Shown: positions 1-6,855 of the stretch, piece after piece
Numbering within the stretch: the first letter of the stretch is position 1
How the letters are laid out: each line of letters opens with the position of its first letter
DNA from: Actinomycetota bacterium
GTDB taxonomy: Bacteria; Actinomycetota; Actinomycetes; Nanopelagicales; Nanopelagicaceae
NCBI GenBank assembly: GCA_947494085.1
Contig: CANLTP010000027.1
Location: 1-9,605, forward strand
DNA: 9,605 nt
Direction of reading: 5' to 3'
The notes under the pieces: generated by a model
Seen by the model: only the letters and a program-made list of their open reading frames with translations
The model's database searches: none
What the model was told of the DNA's origin: nothing
Program-made: the position numbers and the translations under genes

Positions 1-18
1 CCCCCTTTGAATGAGCTC

Positions 19-91
19 GGGTTGTTAGCTCAGTTGGTAGAGCAGGTGACTCTTAATCACCGGGTCGGGGGTTCGAGTCCCTCACAACCCA
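19..91 (+). tRNA. tRNA-Lys (anticodon CTT)
   Basis: This is a complete 73-nt cloverleaf. The acceptor GGGTTGT (19-25) pairs with ACAACCC (84-90), and A91 is the discriminator base. The D stem is GCTC/GAGC (28-31 and 40-43). The anticodon stem GGTGA/TCACC (45-49 and 57-61) encloses the loop CTCTTAA, which places the CTT anticodon at 52-54 and decodes the lysine codon AAG. The T arm is GGGGG-TTCGAGT-CCCTC with one G-T pair. CCA is not encoded and must be added after transcription. The gene is the integration target: its 3' part is the left copy of the att repeat, so insertion leaves the tRNA intact. The next chromosomal gene (now right of the island) was convergent, with its stop codon one base beyond the tRNA end. 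Confidence 0.97.
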
Positions 92-95
92 CTTA
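49..95 (+). repeat. attL core: 47-bp direct repeat within tRNA-Lys 3' half
   Basis: It is identical over 47 bp to 9262-9308. It runs from the last base of the 5' anticodon stem through the anticodon loop and T arm to the tRNA end, plus CTTA. Identity stops sharply on both sides (G48 versus A9261, G96 versus C9309). The strand-exchange segment of tyrosine recombinases at tRNA genes is often the anticodon or T arm, so crossover probably falls inside this repeat, but the exact point cannot be read. Confidence 0.95.
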
Positions 96-149
96 GATTT
101 GTGCTCCAGAAGAAGTATTTCCGCAAATATCTAAAGTGATACCCCTTTC

Positions 150-173
150 TGTTAGCAGCGCGTTAGCAGTAGA
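150..173 (+). promoter_or_regulatory. putative integrase arm-type site, left (two GTTAGCAG units)
   Basis: GTTAGCAG occurs at 151-158 and again at 162-169, a period of 11 bp or about one helical turn. The 24-bp block matches 23 of 24 bases of the block at 9107-9130, in the same orientation. It lies 54 bp inside the att core. Paired, directly repeated short sites flanking the core are what arm-binding domains of lambda/L5-type integrases use. The function is inferred from position and repetition. Confidence 0.7.
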
Positions 174-237
174 GATGTAGCCAAGTTAGATATTTAAAGA
201 TCGGTGAGGTAGCTCAATTTGCAGTTATAGAACAGCT

Positions 238-303
238 GTACTACGTTTTTACTAACAACGTTTTTAGTGGCCAAACTGGCCGCTAATCGTAAAAATGTAG
301 TGC
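238..303 (+). promoter_or_regulatory. large nested inverted repeat upstream of the integrase
   Basis: The outer arms 238-252 and 289-303 pair over 15 positions with G-T wobbles. Their core is CTACGTTTTTAC against GTAAAAATGTAG. Inside is a second perfect-pairing hairpin, TTAGTGGCC (264-272) with GGCCGCTAA (278-286), around the 5-base loop AAACT. The stem carries no run of T after it as a classical terminator would. It may be a structured leader controlling integrase expression or a binding site in the attP region; the sequence does not decide. Confidence 0.45.
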
Positions 304-421
304 TAGTTCAAGTTAAGAGCTAGAGGTGGGAAGATTTAATTCCTACACGTACTTGCCGTAGTGCCAGGCTATTGAGAGTCTGGGGCGTTGTCATCTAAAT
401 ACCTTTAAGGAGTATTTTCCG

Positions 422-1585
422 ATGACAAAAAATATCACTACACCTATATCCCGCCGTTCCAGAGCTAATGGGGAGGGCAGCGTCTATCCAGTTAAGAATC
501 GTAATTGTTGGGGCGCATCAATAAAAAACCTACTCGAAGTTCGCATTACTAAAACCTTTAAAACCAAGGATGAAGCTCATGCTTGGTTGCTTGAACAAAA
601 GAAATTGCGCTCGCAAGGACTTTATCTAAACGATGAAAATCTCAAGCAAACCGTCGCTGAGTACTTGCTTGACTGGGTGGAACACAACCGTAATCAGAAA
701 AAGCCGGCAACTACACGTAATTACTATGAACGAATTAGAAATCAGATTAACCCTCGAATTGGCTATTTAAAAGCCACTGCTCTATCACCTAGGGCAATCG
801 AAGATTTGATTTCACAGTTAATCTCAGCTGGCTACGCACCAGGAACTATTTACGCAACCTATAGAACACTTTCAGCTGCATATAGTGATGGGGTAAGGCT
901 TGGGCTTATTTCTCAAAACCCAACAACAAGAGTGAAATTACCAAAATTAACTTCTACTCCAATAAAGCAAATTCCTAGTCAAGATGCTGCCAAGATCTAT
1001 AGCTGTGCGATGCAAACACCCAGTATGCATGCACGTGTTGAACTAGGAATGGTTTGCGGTTTACGCCCCGGTGAGGTTCTTGGTTTGCTCTGGGGTGATA
1101 TTGATTGGGCAGAGCGAACTTTAACAATCTCGCGCCAGGTACAACGAATTGCGGGCGAGGGCCTTGTATTCCAATCAGTAAAGCAAGGAAAACAACGAAC
1201 CATTGTGCTAACCGATGAACAGATATCAATCCTTAAATGCCATAAAGATCTACAAGATGTTTACCGCCCAACATTTTCAGTCGATGAAGGGCTTATCTTT
1301 CCGAATTCATTAGGAAGCAAGCTTGACGATAAGCGTGACTCTTACCTCTGGAAGAAGCTATTAAAGCTTGCAGAGGTAAAGAGTTACCAGCGATATCAGA
1401 TGCGCAAAACCGCTTTCTCTAACCTCTATGCACAGCTTGGTGATGTTAGAAAATTGCTGGATTACTCAGGTCATAGCCAGGTATCAACAGTTATGAAGAG
1501 CTATGTATTTGCTACCGAAGAAGCAGGTAATGAAATACGGCGGTCTCTTGATGCATCTCGACCTTCGAGTAAGGAGCCTAAGTGA
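422..1585 (+). CDS. tyrosine recombinase (phage-type integrase)
   Basis: This is the site-specific recombinase expected to join the excised circle's attP to the chromosomal tRNA-Lys site. Residues 15-70 have the GEGSVY...W...KTFKTKDEAHAWL pattern of the AP2-like arm-binding domain. Residues about 74-165 form the core-binding (SAM-like) domain, and about 180-370 the catalytic domain. Visible active-site residues are R215 in CGLRPGEVLGL, probably K254 in SVKQGKQRTIVL, R328 in YQMR, H351 in YSGHS and nucleophile Y361 in KSYV. The first His of the usual HxxR box is Tyr here (Y325). The length of 387 aa is normal. AAGGAG sits nine bases before the ATG. The gene lies next to attL, as usual for tRNA-targeting integrases, and its stop overlaps the start of the next gene. 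Family confidence is very high, and activity is likely because no other key residue is lost. Confidence 0.96.
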   Translation: MTKNITTPISRRSRANGEGSVYPVKNRNCWGASIKNLLEVRITKTFKTKDEAHAWLLEQKKLRSQGLYLNDENLKQTVAEYLLDWVEHNRNQKKPATTRNYYERIRNQINPRIGYLKATALSPRAIEDLISQLISAGYAPGTIYATYRTLSAAYSDGVRLGLISQNPTTRVKLPKLTSTPIKQIPSQDAAKIYSCAMQTPSMHARVELGMVCGLRPGEVLGLLWGDIDWAERTLTISRQVQRIAGEGLVFQSVKQGKQRTIVLTDEQISILKCHKDLQDVYRPTFSVDEGLIFPNSLGSKLDDKRDSYLWKKLLKLAEVKSYQRYQMRKTAFSNLYAQLGDVRKLLDYSGHSQVSTVMKSYVFATEEAGNEIRRSLDASRPSSKEPK

Positions 1586-1911
1586 TATCCCTAAGAGCAT
1601 CCGTTGTTTATGTTTATTTTCTACATATTGGAAATACGCTCTCAGCTAATCAACTTTCTAAGTTATTTACGGATGGGCGAGACGCTATGGCCACAGCGTT
1701 AAAAGAGCTAAGACATTTAGGATTGTTAGAAACAAAAAAGGTTCATATTCAAGGCAAAATTAAGACAGTAAGTAATGTTGTGGAACCGGATTACTGGACC
1801 CCAGAAACCCGTCTTCTATTACAGCAGTCTCATCTATATAGCTTATTAAGTACTAATGGCTTATATAGCAAGAAGCAAACCGAATATCTCGGGGAACCCG
1901 AGAATGGTTAA
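1582..1911 (+). CDS. small winged-helix DNA-binding protein coupled to the integrase
   Basis: This 109-aa protein starts at a GTG that overlaps the integrase stop (GTGA), with AAGGAG at 1571-1576. Residues about 18-50 (LSANQLSKLF...DAMATALKELRHLGLLE) form a helix-turn-helix and about 51-67 (TKKVHIQGKIKTVSNVV) a two-strand wing, the layout of a winged-helix domain. The C-terminal 40 residues are polar with no clear motif. Translational coupling to the integrase suggests a role in integration control, either as a recombination directionality factor (excisionase) or as a regulator of the int promoter. I recognise the fold type but not a named family. Excisionases are very diverse, so the assignment is inference. 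It could equally be a generic plasmid- or phage-type wHTH protein. Confidence 0.75.
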   Translation: MISLRASVVYVYFLHIGNTLSANQLSKLFTDGRDAMATALKELRHLGLLETKKVHIQGKIKTVSNVVEPDYWTPETRLLLQQSHLYSLLSTNGLYSKKQTEYLGEPENG

Positions 1912-2096
1912 CAAGAATCTAAACGAAAACTTAAAAACTAAAGAAAAACCAAAGAAGAGATACACCAGAGTGTTAATAGTAATTTCCGGCTTTCAAAACA
2001 TTTGTAGAAGTAATTGTTTAAGGGCCGTAGCAGGCGATTTGAGACACTTTGATGTTTGGGTGAATATCTTTTGTAAGAAATCCTTATTATCAATAC

Positions 2097-2112
2097 GCAA
2101 AATCGATTTTGC
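2097..2112. repeat. 16-bp perfect palindrome
   Basis: GCAAAATCGATTTTGC is identical to its reverse complement. It lies in the A+T-rich gap between the convergent units, about 185 bp after the wHTH gene and 257 bp beyond the end of the GHKL operon. It could be a dimeric protein-binding site or, as RNA, a short hairpin with a TCGA loop. No gene start is near enough for an ordinary operator. Confidence 0.5.
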
Positions 2113-2180
2113 CGCGTTTTTACATTCTCAATTATTTCACTGTTATATGATAATAAGAAAAGTTTTGGTATGGAAAGTCG

Positions 2181-2330
2181 GTTATGCCGGCGGAAAACAT
2201 AAAAAGTGTAATGACAGTAGCCCCGGGGGTTAAGTGAACTTGCCTGAAATTTACTTCCACATCGTGTTCCCAGTCGTTACGCAGATTTTCAGGCAGTAGC
2301 CCTGATCGGTTTGGCCGGGCATCCAACTTG
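2181..2330. other. compositionally distinct patch, possible mobile-element remnant
   Basis: G+C is about 50% over 2181-2320 against about a third just to the left. The patch has a 9-bp inverted repeat (2241-2249/2287-2295) and a 9-bp direct repeat (2215-2223/2294-2302). The stretch beginning TTATGCCGGCGGAAAACAT (from about 2182) reminds me of non-coding ends of insertion sequences, but this is a recollection I cannot verify here. No transposase fragment is readable. Confidence 0.25.
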
Positions 2331-2368
2331 AATCAAATTATCGACCTGATAATAAATAACCGACAGAA

Positions 2369-3823
2369 TTATTTACTCATAAGAATTGCAGTTTCAATAG
2401 AAAATCTGAATCGAATGTTTATTGCTTCTCCTTCTGCCCAACCATGCTTGAGGCGATAATGCTGCAAAATCATCGAGAAACCTGTCCAGAATTTTGAAGG
2501 AACTACTTTTAGCTTCATTTTTGTTTCAAAGTCACCACATTCACAGGACTCTACAAACTCATATTTCTCAATCATCATTCTGAGTTCCTTCTCAATGAGA
2601 AATGAACCGCTGGTAAAACCTGATGTGTTAGGAATGATGAATAAATCAAGGGTGTCTGAATCAACTATTTCCCAAGTAATACGGGTTGCTTCGCCAAGTG
2701 CCACCACGGTTTGCTTCAACAGCTCGGCTGTAGCTTTATCGGGATGAGTTCCAACTAAAGTAAATATGGACGGAATCACGGGTCGAATTACAACGCTATT
2801 AGTGAGAAATGCTCCAACTGAACCAAGACTTACGCCCTCTTTCATGGCGATATCTGAAAGTTGATCTCGGTGCAGCATTCCATGTGATGATTCCTGCATT
2901 ACTTGCTTCAGCCATTCCTCCAGGCGACCAAGAGTGGAACCCTCTCGAGCTTCAACTGGCAAGTTCTCAAATCGACATGGATTTCCGGCAAACCGAACGA
3001 TCAAATCAAGAATGTCTTCTCTTGAACCGACAGTTAAAGTTCCTCGTTCTGCTGTTTTTCTTTCAATGCCTATCAATATTTCTTCGGGAGTTAAACCATC
3101 TGAAATAAGTAATTGCTTTCCGATCGTATTTAAAAACATCCCGGGCAGACGAGTCGTAGTTAACATTAAATTTGATTGTCGATACGTGAACTGGTAGACG
3201 TTTGCGACTGCCTCTGCTGCCCGGTCAATGTTTGTTCCGAGGCGATGGATGACATCGTGTAAATCAATTAACCCTAGGGCATTTCTTGACCTCTGAATAA
3301 TCCTTCTGGTTTCTATATCTATATCAACTGGAACTAATCTTTGCTTTTCAATTTCAAACTCTTCATCGAGCTTTGCAACTCCAAAAATTGAAATCAGTTC
3401 ACCAAGTTCGTCAATATCCCAATTACTATTTGCCGCAGTCAATCCATTGGCTCTTAAAGTCTCAAAAAGTGAATCCAAGTCTGGACTTGATTTAGTGATT
3501 CCCATGACGGAATAAATGATTTTGGGCCCGATTATCAGATCTAAAGTTAATGGCAAAACTCTTGATTGAATTTGCCTAATTCGCTCTCTTGTTAACCCAA
3601 CAAGGTCCGCTGCTTGTTGCAGTGAAGAACTTGTTCCATCTGTCCAACCAAATCTTGCGTGTAACGCATCCCAATAGTCCATCGACACATTCCTACGTGC
3701 CATCAATAAACGTAAGGTGCTTGAGCCAACTTCTTCCAAATTGGAAGAGTTATCTAGAGATTTGCGAAGTAACTCATCAAATTCTGGAATTACAGTCAAC
3801 CCGTTATTACGTTTTGCGGGCAC
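2369..3823 (-). CDS. sigma-70 region-4-like HTH protein of the GHKL operon
   Basis: This 484-aa protein is the last gene of the - strand operon. Residues about 66-90 (SSLQQAADLVGLTRERIRQIQ) closely match the helix-turn-helix of sigma-70 region 4.2, which contacts the -35 element. Nothing resembling sigma regions 2 or 3 is seen, so it is not a working sigma factor by itself. The rest is mixed alpha/beta. Residues 315-358 (MLHRDQLSDIAMKEGVSLGSVGAFLTNS) look like a further HTH-type unit, followed by a C-terminal segment with several short strands. It starts at GTG, overlapping the ATPase stop by one base (TAGTG), with a GGTGG upstream, so translation is coupled to the ATPase. Sigma-4-like HTH proteins recur beside ATPases in bacterial conflict operons. 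A DNA-recognition partner for the ATPase or an operon regulator are the main possibilities. No nuclease motif is visible. Confidence 0.82.
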   Translation of the reverse strand: MPAKRNNGLTVIPEFDELLRKSLDNSSNLEEVGSSTLRLLMARRNVSMDYWDALHARFGWTDGTSSSLQQAADLVGLTRERIRQIQSRVLPLTLDLIIGPKIIYSVMGITKSSPDLDSLFETLRANGLTAANSNWDIDELGELISIFGVAKLDEEFEIEKQRLVPVDIDIETRRIIQRSRNALGLIDLHDVIHRLGTNIDRAAEAVANVYQFTYRQSNLMLTTTRLPGMFLNTIGKQLLISDGLTPEEILIGIERKTAERGTLTVGSREDILDLIVRFAGNPCRFENLPVEAREGSTLGRLEEWLKQVMQESSHGMLHRDQLSDIAMKEGVSLGSVGAFLTNSVVIRPVIPSIFTLVGTHPDKATAELLKQTVVALGEATRITWEIVDSDTLDLFIIPNTSGFTSGSFLIEKELRMMIEKYEFVESCECGDFETKMKLKVVPSKFWTGFSMILQHYRLKHGWAEGEAINIRFRFSIETAILMSK

Positions 3824-6033
3824 TAAACCACCGTAGATCCTTCTGCTAACAGAAATACTTGCATAGTTGTAACGAACTTTGTCATCAAGGATTGCTGCTT
3901 GATAAATAAGCTAGTCGCATCACGGAATTTGTGGGGGTAGACCGCGAATTCTCGCTCAATTGCATAATTGACTAGCTGAGTTGAAACTAGCTCGACCAAC
4001 GTTGCATGCCACGCTGGCGAATCAGCATGTTTATATTTCTCACCATCGTGAGATCCAATAATATTCTTGACTGCTTTATGCTTCGCATAAATTTCTATTC
4101 GAAGGATATCGGTGCCCAAAAGAAGTGCCGATCTGTTGGGTGCATCTTGATTCTTGATTTGAATCGATATCTTTGGTCCTTTATTTGCATCTGATTCGCG
4201 CACAACTATAGATGTCTCTGCGACTGCATCAACGAGAATGGCTTTGACTGAATAGGTTCCAAGCTCTCTTTGAGCCACACATTTCACTTTAGCAAAGCAG
4301 AATGTGCCTGAAGCATCCAGCTTTAGCTCTACTACAGAGGGTGTTGTAATTTCCTTACTTTCGCTGGTGATAACAACTTTTTCTCCTAGCATTTCTGCTG
4401 GCGCTAACAGACGAATATTGCGTGCTCTAGTTGGAGCAAGGAAATACGAATCCTCCTCGAACTGTAAGTGAGCTGGATCTGGAAGATTTTCAGTAGGTAC
4501 GGGTTCGCAAATTAGGGTAGCGGACGCCGTTTCACCTAAATACGTGAAGAGTAGTTCCGTGCTTCCAAATTCTTTTGCATCAACTTTTAGGGATGCCTGC
4601 ATAACTGAAAGGCGTTCATGCTCACGCCATTTTAACTCTGAATCAATAAGAGAAAATGTGCCTGAGGTATCTATTAAGTCAATCTTCACCCCATCTGACT
4701 TGAAATCAAACTGTGGTGCTCTCAAAGTGAGAGTTGCCGTCTTTCCCTTTTCAATGAATTTCTTTGGTGGAACTATCGAGATTTTTGTGAAATCAACTCC
4801 AGAACCACCTTCTGGGAGGTCTCCTGCTTCAGCTTCATCTAAAGTTTCTTGAAGAAGTTCAGCAAGAGATCTACTCGCAAGATCCAGACGTTTTCTTAAG
4901 TCCTGTCCTTCACTCTTGTTTGCATCTTCTTCAGCCGCAACCTCGTCAAAGAATTTTTTGATTTGCTCTTGAACCAATTTATCTAGAGCTCGGTAATACG
5001 GATGTGAACGTTCAAGTCCTTCACGTGAGCGTTTAACTAAGCGCATTGGATTGGCCTTAACGGTTTCTTCAGAAGTCGATTCGTGATTTTTTTCTATTTC
5101 ATCAATTTGACGATTCAATACATCGATATCTGGCGCAAGTATTTCTCCACCAAACCATCCTGATTCTGGTCTTGAACTCAGACTTAGGAAGGTGTTCTCA
5201 TAGTTTCCACGCTTATCTCTAATAACCAAACCATGATACGAGAACTCATCTAGATTGCCTGTTTGACGTTCGTTGAACTTGTAAAATCTCAAATTTACTT
5301 TTTGTTTGTACCCCGGAACTTCAAATTCCTGATTTAACAATTCATTATGAGGAGGTAACTGAAACTTCAGATTTGCGGATTTATTGGTTCTAGAGTCAAC
5401 AAATGTAACTTTGTGACGTCCAACAATCCCCCGCAATGAGACATGATTAGATAGTTGCTCTACCAGTTTGGGAGTATTCGGAATCATTGGTGCGCGCATT
5501 TTGTGAACTAAAATTGTTGCCGAAAGTCCACTTGAATCCCCTAGTAATCCCAATGCTTTTCTATGCTCTTGCGTTGCTGGAACATCTGAAGCGATCATGT
5601 TCCAACTACCTTCAAATGGATCCAACTCGACTGCGCTGTACTTACCCGCGCATATCGATTCAAATAGGGCTTTTCCAAAGATTGCGACATCTTTTGCGCC
5701 ACGACCGAACAAACCGCGAGAACCTTCTTCAGCGCCTTTATTAGCTAGATAGCTTCTATTTTCAGCGCCAAGCTCAACGAATGACTTGCGAAGCATCTCA
5801 CCAGGAAGGCCTTTTGCATGATCTCTCACAACTAACTTGTATTTGTAAGGTGCCTCTGCATTTGCAATTTCAATATGAATAGGCCCATCAACAGAGACAT
5901 CCTTGTAAGCATCGTCACAGTTAGTAATCAATTCAATTAGTCCAGTGACAATGTTGCCTTTCATTGCTTCTGAAGCATCCTGCCGAAATGCACGATCGGT
6001 GTAAATCATTTTTCCAGTTTGTTGATTAGTCAT
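3823..6033 (-). CDS. GHKL-family ATPase (HSP90/MutL/MORC-like), putative defence protein
   Basis: The N-terminal 180 residues of this 736-aa protein form a Bergerat-fold ATP-binding domain. The N box is ELITNCDDA with E34, N38 and D41. The G1 box is reduced to DHAKG (D71, G75; the usual first Gly is Ala). The G2 lid is GSRGLFGRGAKD (104-115), and SATILV follows at 171-176. Residues about 185-350 include a transducer-like region and a charged helical stretch (350-405). About 415-615 is strand-rich and probably two Ig-like domains. The C-terminal 120 residues are helical. No MutL-type endonuclease motif is seen. The layout fits the prokaryotic MORC-like ATPases that Iyer, Abhiman and Aravind linked to restriction-modification operons. 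Such ATPases dimerise on ATP binding and may clamp or remodel DNA. It starts at ATG, overlaps the upstream gene by 8 bases and has GAGAGGTGA ahead. The ATPase assignment is firm; the defence role is contextual. Confidence 0.9.
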   Translation of the reverse strand: MTNQQTGKMIYTDRAFRQDASEAMKGNIVTGLIELITNCDDAYKDVSVDGPIHIEIANAEAPYKYKLVVRDHAKGLPGEMLRKSFVELGAENRSYLANKGAEEGSRGLFGRGAKDVAIFGKALFESICAGKYSAVELDPFEGSWNMIASDVPATQEHRKALGLLGDSSGLSATILVHKMRAPMIPNTPKLVEQLSNHVSLRGIVGRHKVTFVDSRTNKSANLKFQLPPHNELLNQEFEVPGYKQKVNLRFYKFNERQTGNLDEFSYHGLVIRDKRGNYENTFLSLSSRPESGWFGGEILAPDIDVLNRQIDEIEKNHESTSEETVKANPMRLVKRSREGLERSHPYYRALDKLVQEQIKKFFDEVAAEEDANKSEGQDLRKRLDLASRSLAELLQETLDEAEAGDLPEGGSGVDFTKISIVPPKKFIEKGKTATLTLRAPQFDFKSDGVKIDLIDTSGTFSLIDSELKWREHERLSVMQASLKVDAKEFGSTELLFTYLGETASATLICEPVPTENLPDPAHLQFEEDSYFLAPTRARNIRLLAPAEMLGEKVVITSESKEITTPSVVELKLDASGTFCFAKVKCVAQRELGTYSVKAILVDAVAETSIVVRESDANKGPKISIQIKNQDAPNRSALLLGTDILRIEIYAKHKAVKNIIGSHDGEKYKHADSPAWHATLVELVSTQLVNYAIEREFAVYPHKFRDATSLFIKQQSLMTKFVTTMQVFLLAEGSTVV

Positions 6034-6631
6034 TTATTGCTTCACCTCTCACATGGATTGATCGTGCATATCTTGCAAATTGCCCTATGTCTAGATCACC
6101 GGAAACATCAGCCATTCGATCTAAGTCAGTGAATCTCCCTAACCAAACCGACTCAGGACTTGCTGGAGAGCATTCCAATGCATCCGCCACAAGGTGCAGT
6201 ACTTCTTCGGTTTGTTGATTCAAAAAGGCTTGCCAGGCAACATGGTTTTTCAATCTCTTTATTTGCTGCATATACTGATTAGTAGATGGCGCAGGAACGT
6301 TTGACTGTCCATATGTGGCTTCTAGTTTTTTCATGTTTTCACGAACCCAGTTAATTCCCGAACCACTCAAACGTCTGGCATATTGATGTGGGCGAAAAAT
6401 GAAATCTGTCTCTGCTTCAACAGATTGCAGTGCTTTTGAAGTTTTCTTGTAATCCGGTAAGTCGGGCCGGGTTCTCCAACCAAGGCGCTTAGGGGCTATT
6501 TCAAAGCACTTTAGATAGATTTCTTCTACATCGACATCTCGATCCGATCCACCAAGAACAAAAAGCGCCCACACAAAAAGTTCAGAGTTAGAAACTCGAT
6601 TTGCGCTAAAACTCAATTTTGCCCCACTCAT
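6026..6631 (-). CDS. winged-helix-like protein of the GHKL operon
   Basis: This 201-aa protein lies between the 75-aa gene and the ATPase. Residues about 15-100 (SELFVWALFVLGGSDRDVDV, then PKRLGWRTRPDLPDYKKTSK, ending in SGSGINWVRENMKK) look like a winged-helix unit with a terminal wing. I associate this pattern with small proteins encoded beside restriction enzymes and MORC-like ATPases. Residues 110-201 are helical and without a known motif. The start ATG overlaps the upstream stop (ATGA) and has no good Shine-Dalgarno, so it depends on coupling to the 75-aa gene. It may be the DNA-binding adaptor of the system or the repressor that reads the inverted repeat ahead of the operon. I cannot name a family. 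Confidence 0.75.
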   Translation of the reverse strand: MSGAKLSFSANRVSNSELFVWALFVLGGSDRDVDVEEIYLKCFEIAPKRLGWRTRPDLPDYKKTSKALQSVEAETDFIFRPHQYARRLSGSGINWVRENMKKLEATYGQSNVPAPSTNQYMQQIKRLKNHVAWQAFLNQQTEEVLHLVADALECSPASPESVWLGRFTDLDRMADVSGDLDIGQFARYARSIHVRGEAIND

Positions 6632-6855
6632 TTGCGTAACTTGAATTCTGGTTGATCTTCATTTCTATTCAGCTTGAACCTAACCTGAAGGTCTGACAGC
6701 TCTTTCTGAAGCGCTTGAACGATTTCTTTGATGTCCTGATCCGAATATTCGTAATTGCTTTGATTTGAAAGGTTGCCAATAACTCGTATGGCCTTCATTG
6801 CTTTCGCCACTCGCGCCTCGGCTAAACGGACAAAATTACTTCTTTTTTGTGACAT
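6628..6855 (-). CDS. 75-aa charged helical protein, first gene of the GHKL operon
   Basis: The sequence begins MSQKRSNFVRLAEARVAKAM and continues with IGNLSNQSNYEYSDQDIKEI and a charged helix EIVQALQKELSDLQVRFKL. It has two predicted helices around a conserved-looking NLSNxSxYEY core, with a coiled-coil-prone C-terminal helix (about 38-62). I recall similar short proteins beside GHKL or helicase genes in defence operons, but know no assigned function. An in-frame TTG 57 bases upstream (6912) is rejected as the start because it is the -35 hexamer of the promoter and the extra residues would lie across the operator. The ATG at 6855 has AGGGG eleven bases ahead. The stop overlaps the next ATG (ATGA). 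It may be a structural or antitoxin-like small subunit. Confidence 0.72.
   Translation of the reverse strand: MSQKRSNFVRLAEARVAKAMKAIRVIGNLSNQSNYEYSDQDIKEIVQALQKELSDLQVRFKLNRNEDQPEFKLRK

Larger units (their letters stand above)
96..421. other. attL-to-integrase intergenic region
   Basis: No convincing gene is present. The stretch holds the left arm-type site (150-173), a large nested hairpin (238-303), a smaller hairpin CCAGGCT/AGTCTGG (364-383) and the integrase ribosome-binding site AAGGAG (407-412, nine bases before the ATG). I see no clear -35/-10 pair, so the integrase promoter is not placed. The hairpins could lie in the integrase leader or act as further protein-binding sites. Confidence 0.6.
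1912..2368. other. gene-poor stretch between the convergent gene sets
   Basis: The two converging transcription units end on either side of this stretch. From 1912 to about 2180 it is strongly A-rich (about a third G+C in the first 60 bases) with no credible coding. It contains the perfect 16-bp palindrome GCAAAATCGATTTTGC (2097-2112). From about 2181 to 2330 it rises to about half G+C and holds a 9-bp inverted repeat TGCCTGAAA/TTTCAGGCA (2241-2249, 2287-2295) and a direct repeat CAGTAGCCC (2215-2223, 2294-2302). Open frames across it look random or lack a start context. I see no classical bidirectional terminator. Confidence 0.55.

Noticed and set aside
203..224. tRNA 5'-end-like stretch GGTGAGGTAGCTCAATTTGC
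   Set aside because: The start resembles a tRNA acceptor and D arm, but no matching acceptor 3' strand or T arm can be folded downstream. At best it is a relic, possibly chance.
364..383. Hairpin before the integrase as an attenuator
   Set aside because: A 7-bp stem with one wobble and no T tract or leader peptide is too weak to call.
1887..1903. Hairpin TCTCGGG/CCCGAGA at the end of the wHTH gene as a terminator
   Set aside because: The 7-bp stem has a three-base loop and lies inside the coding sequence without a following T tract.
1856..2233. Open frame of 125 codons on the + strand
   Set aside because: It begins inside the wHTH gene in another frame, runs through A-rich DNA and then the odd-composition patch, and its translation has no domain-like pattern or ribosome-binding site.
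2132..2326. Open frame of 64 codons on the - strand in the patch
   Set aside because: It has no ribosome-binding site or family resemblance I can defend, and it overlaps the inverted repeat; the patch is better described by composition.
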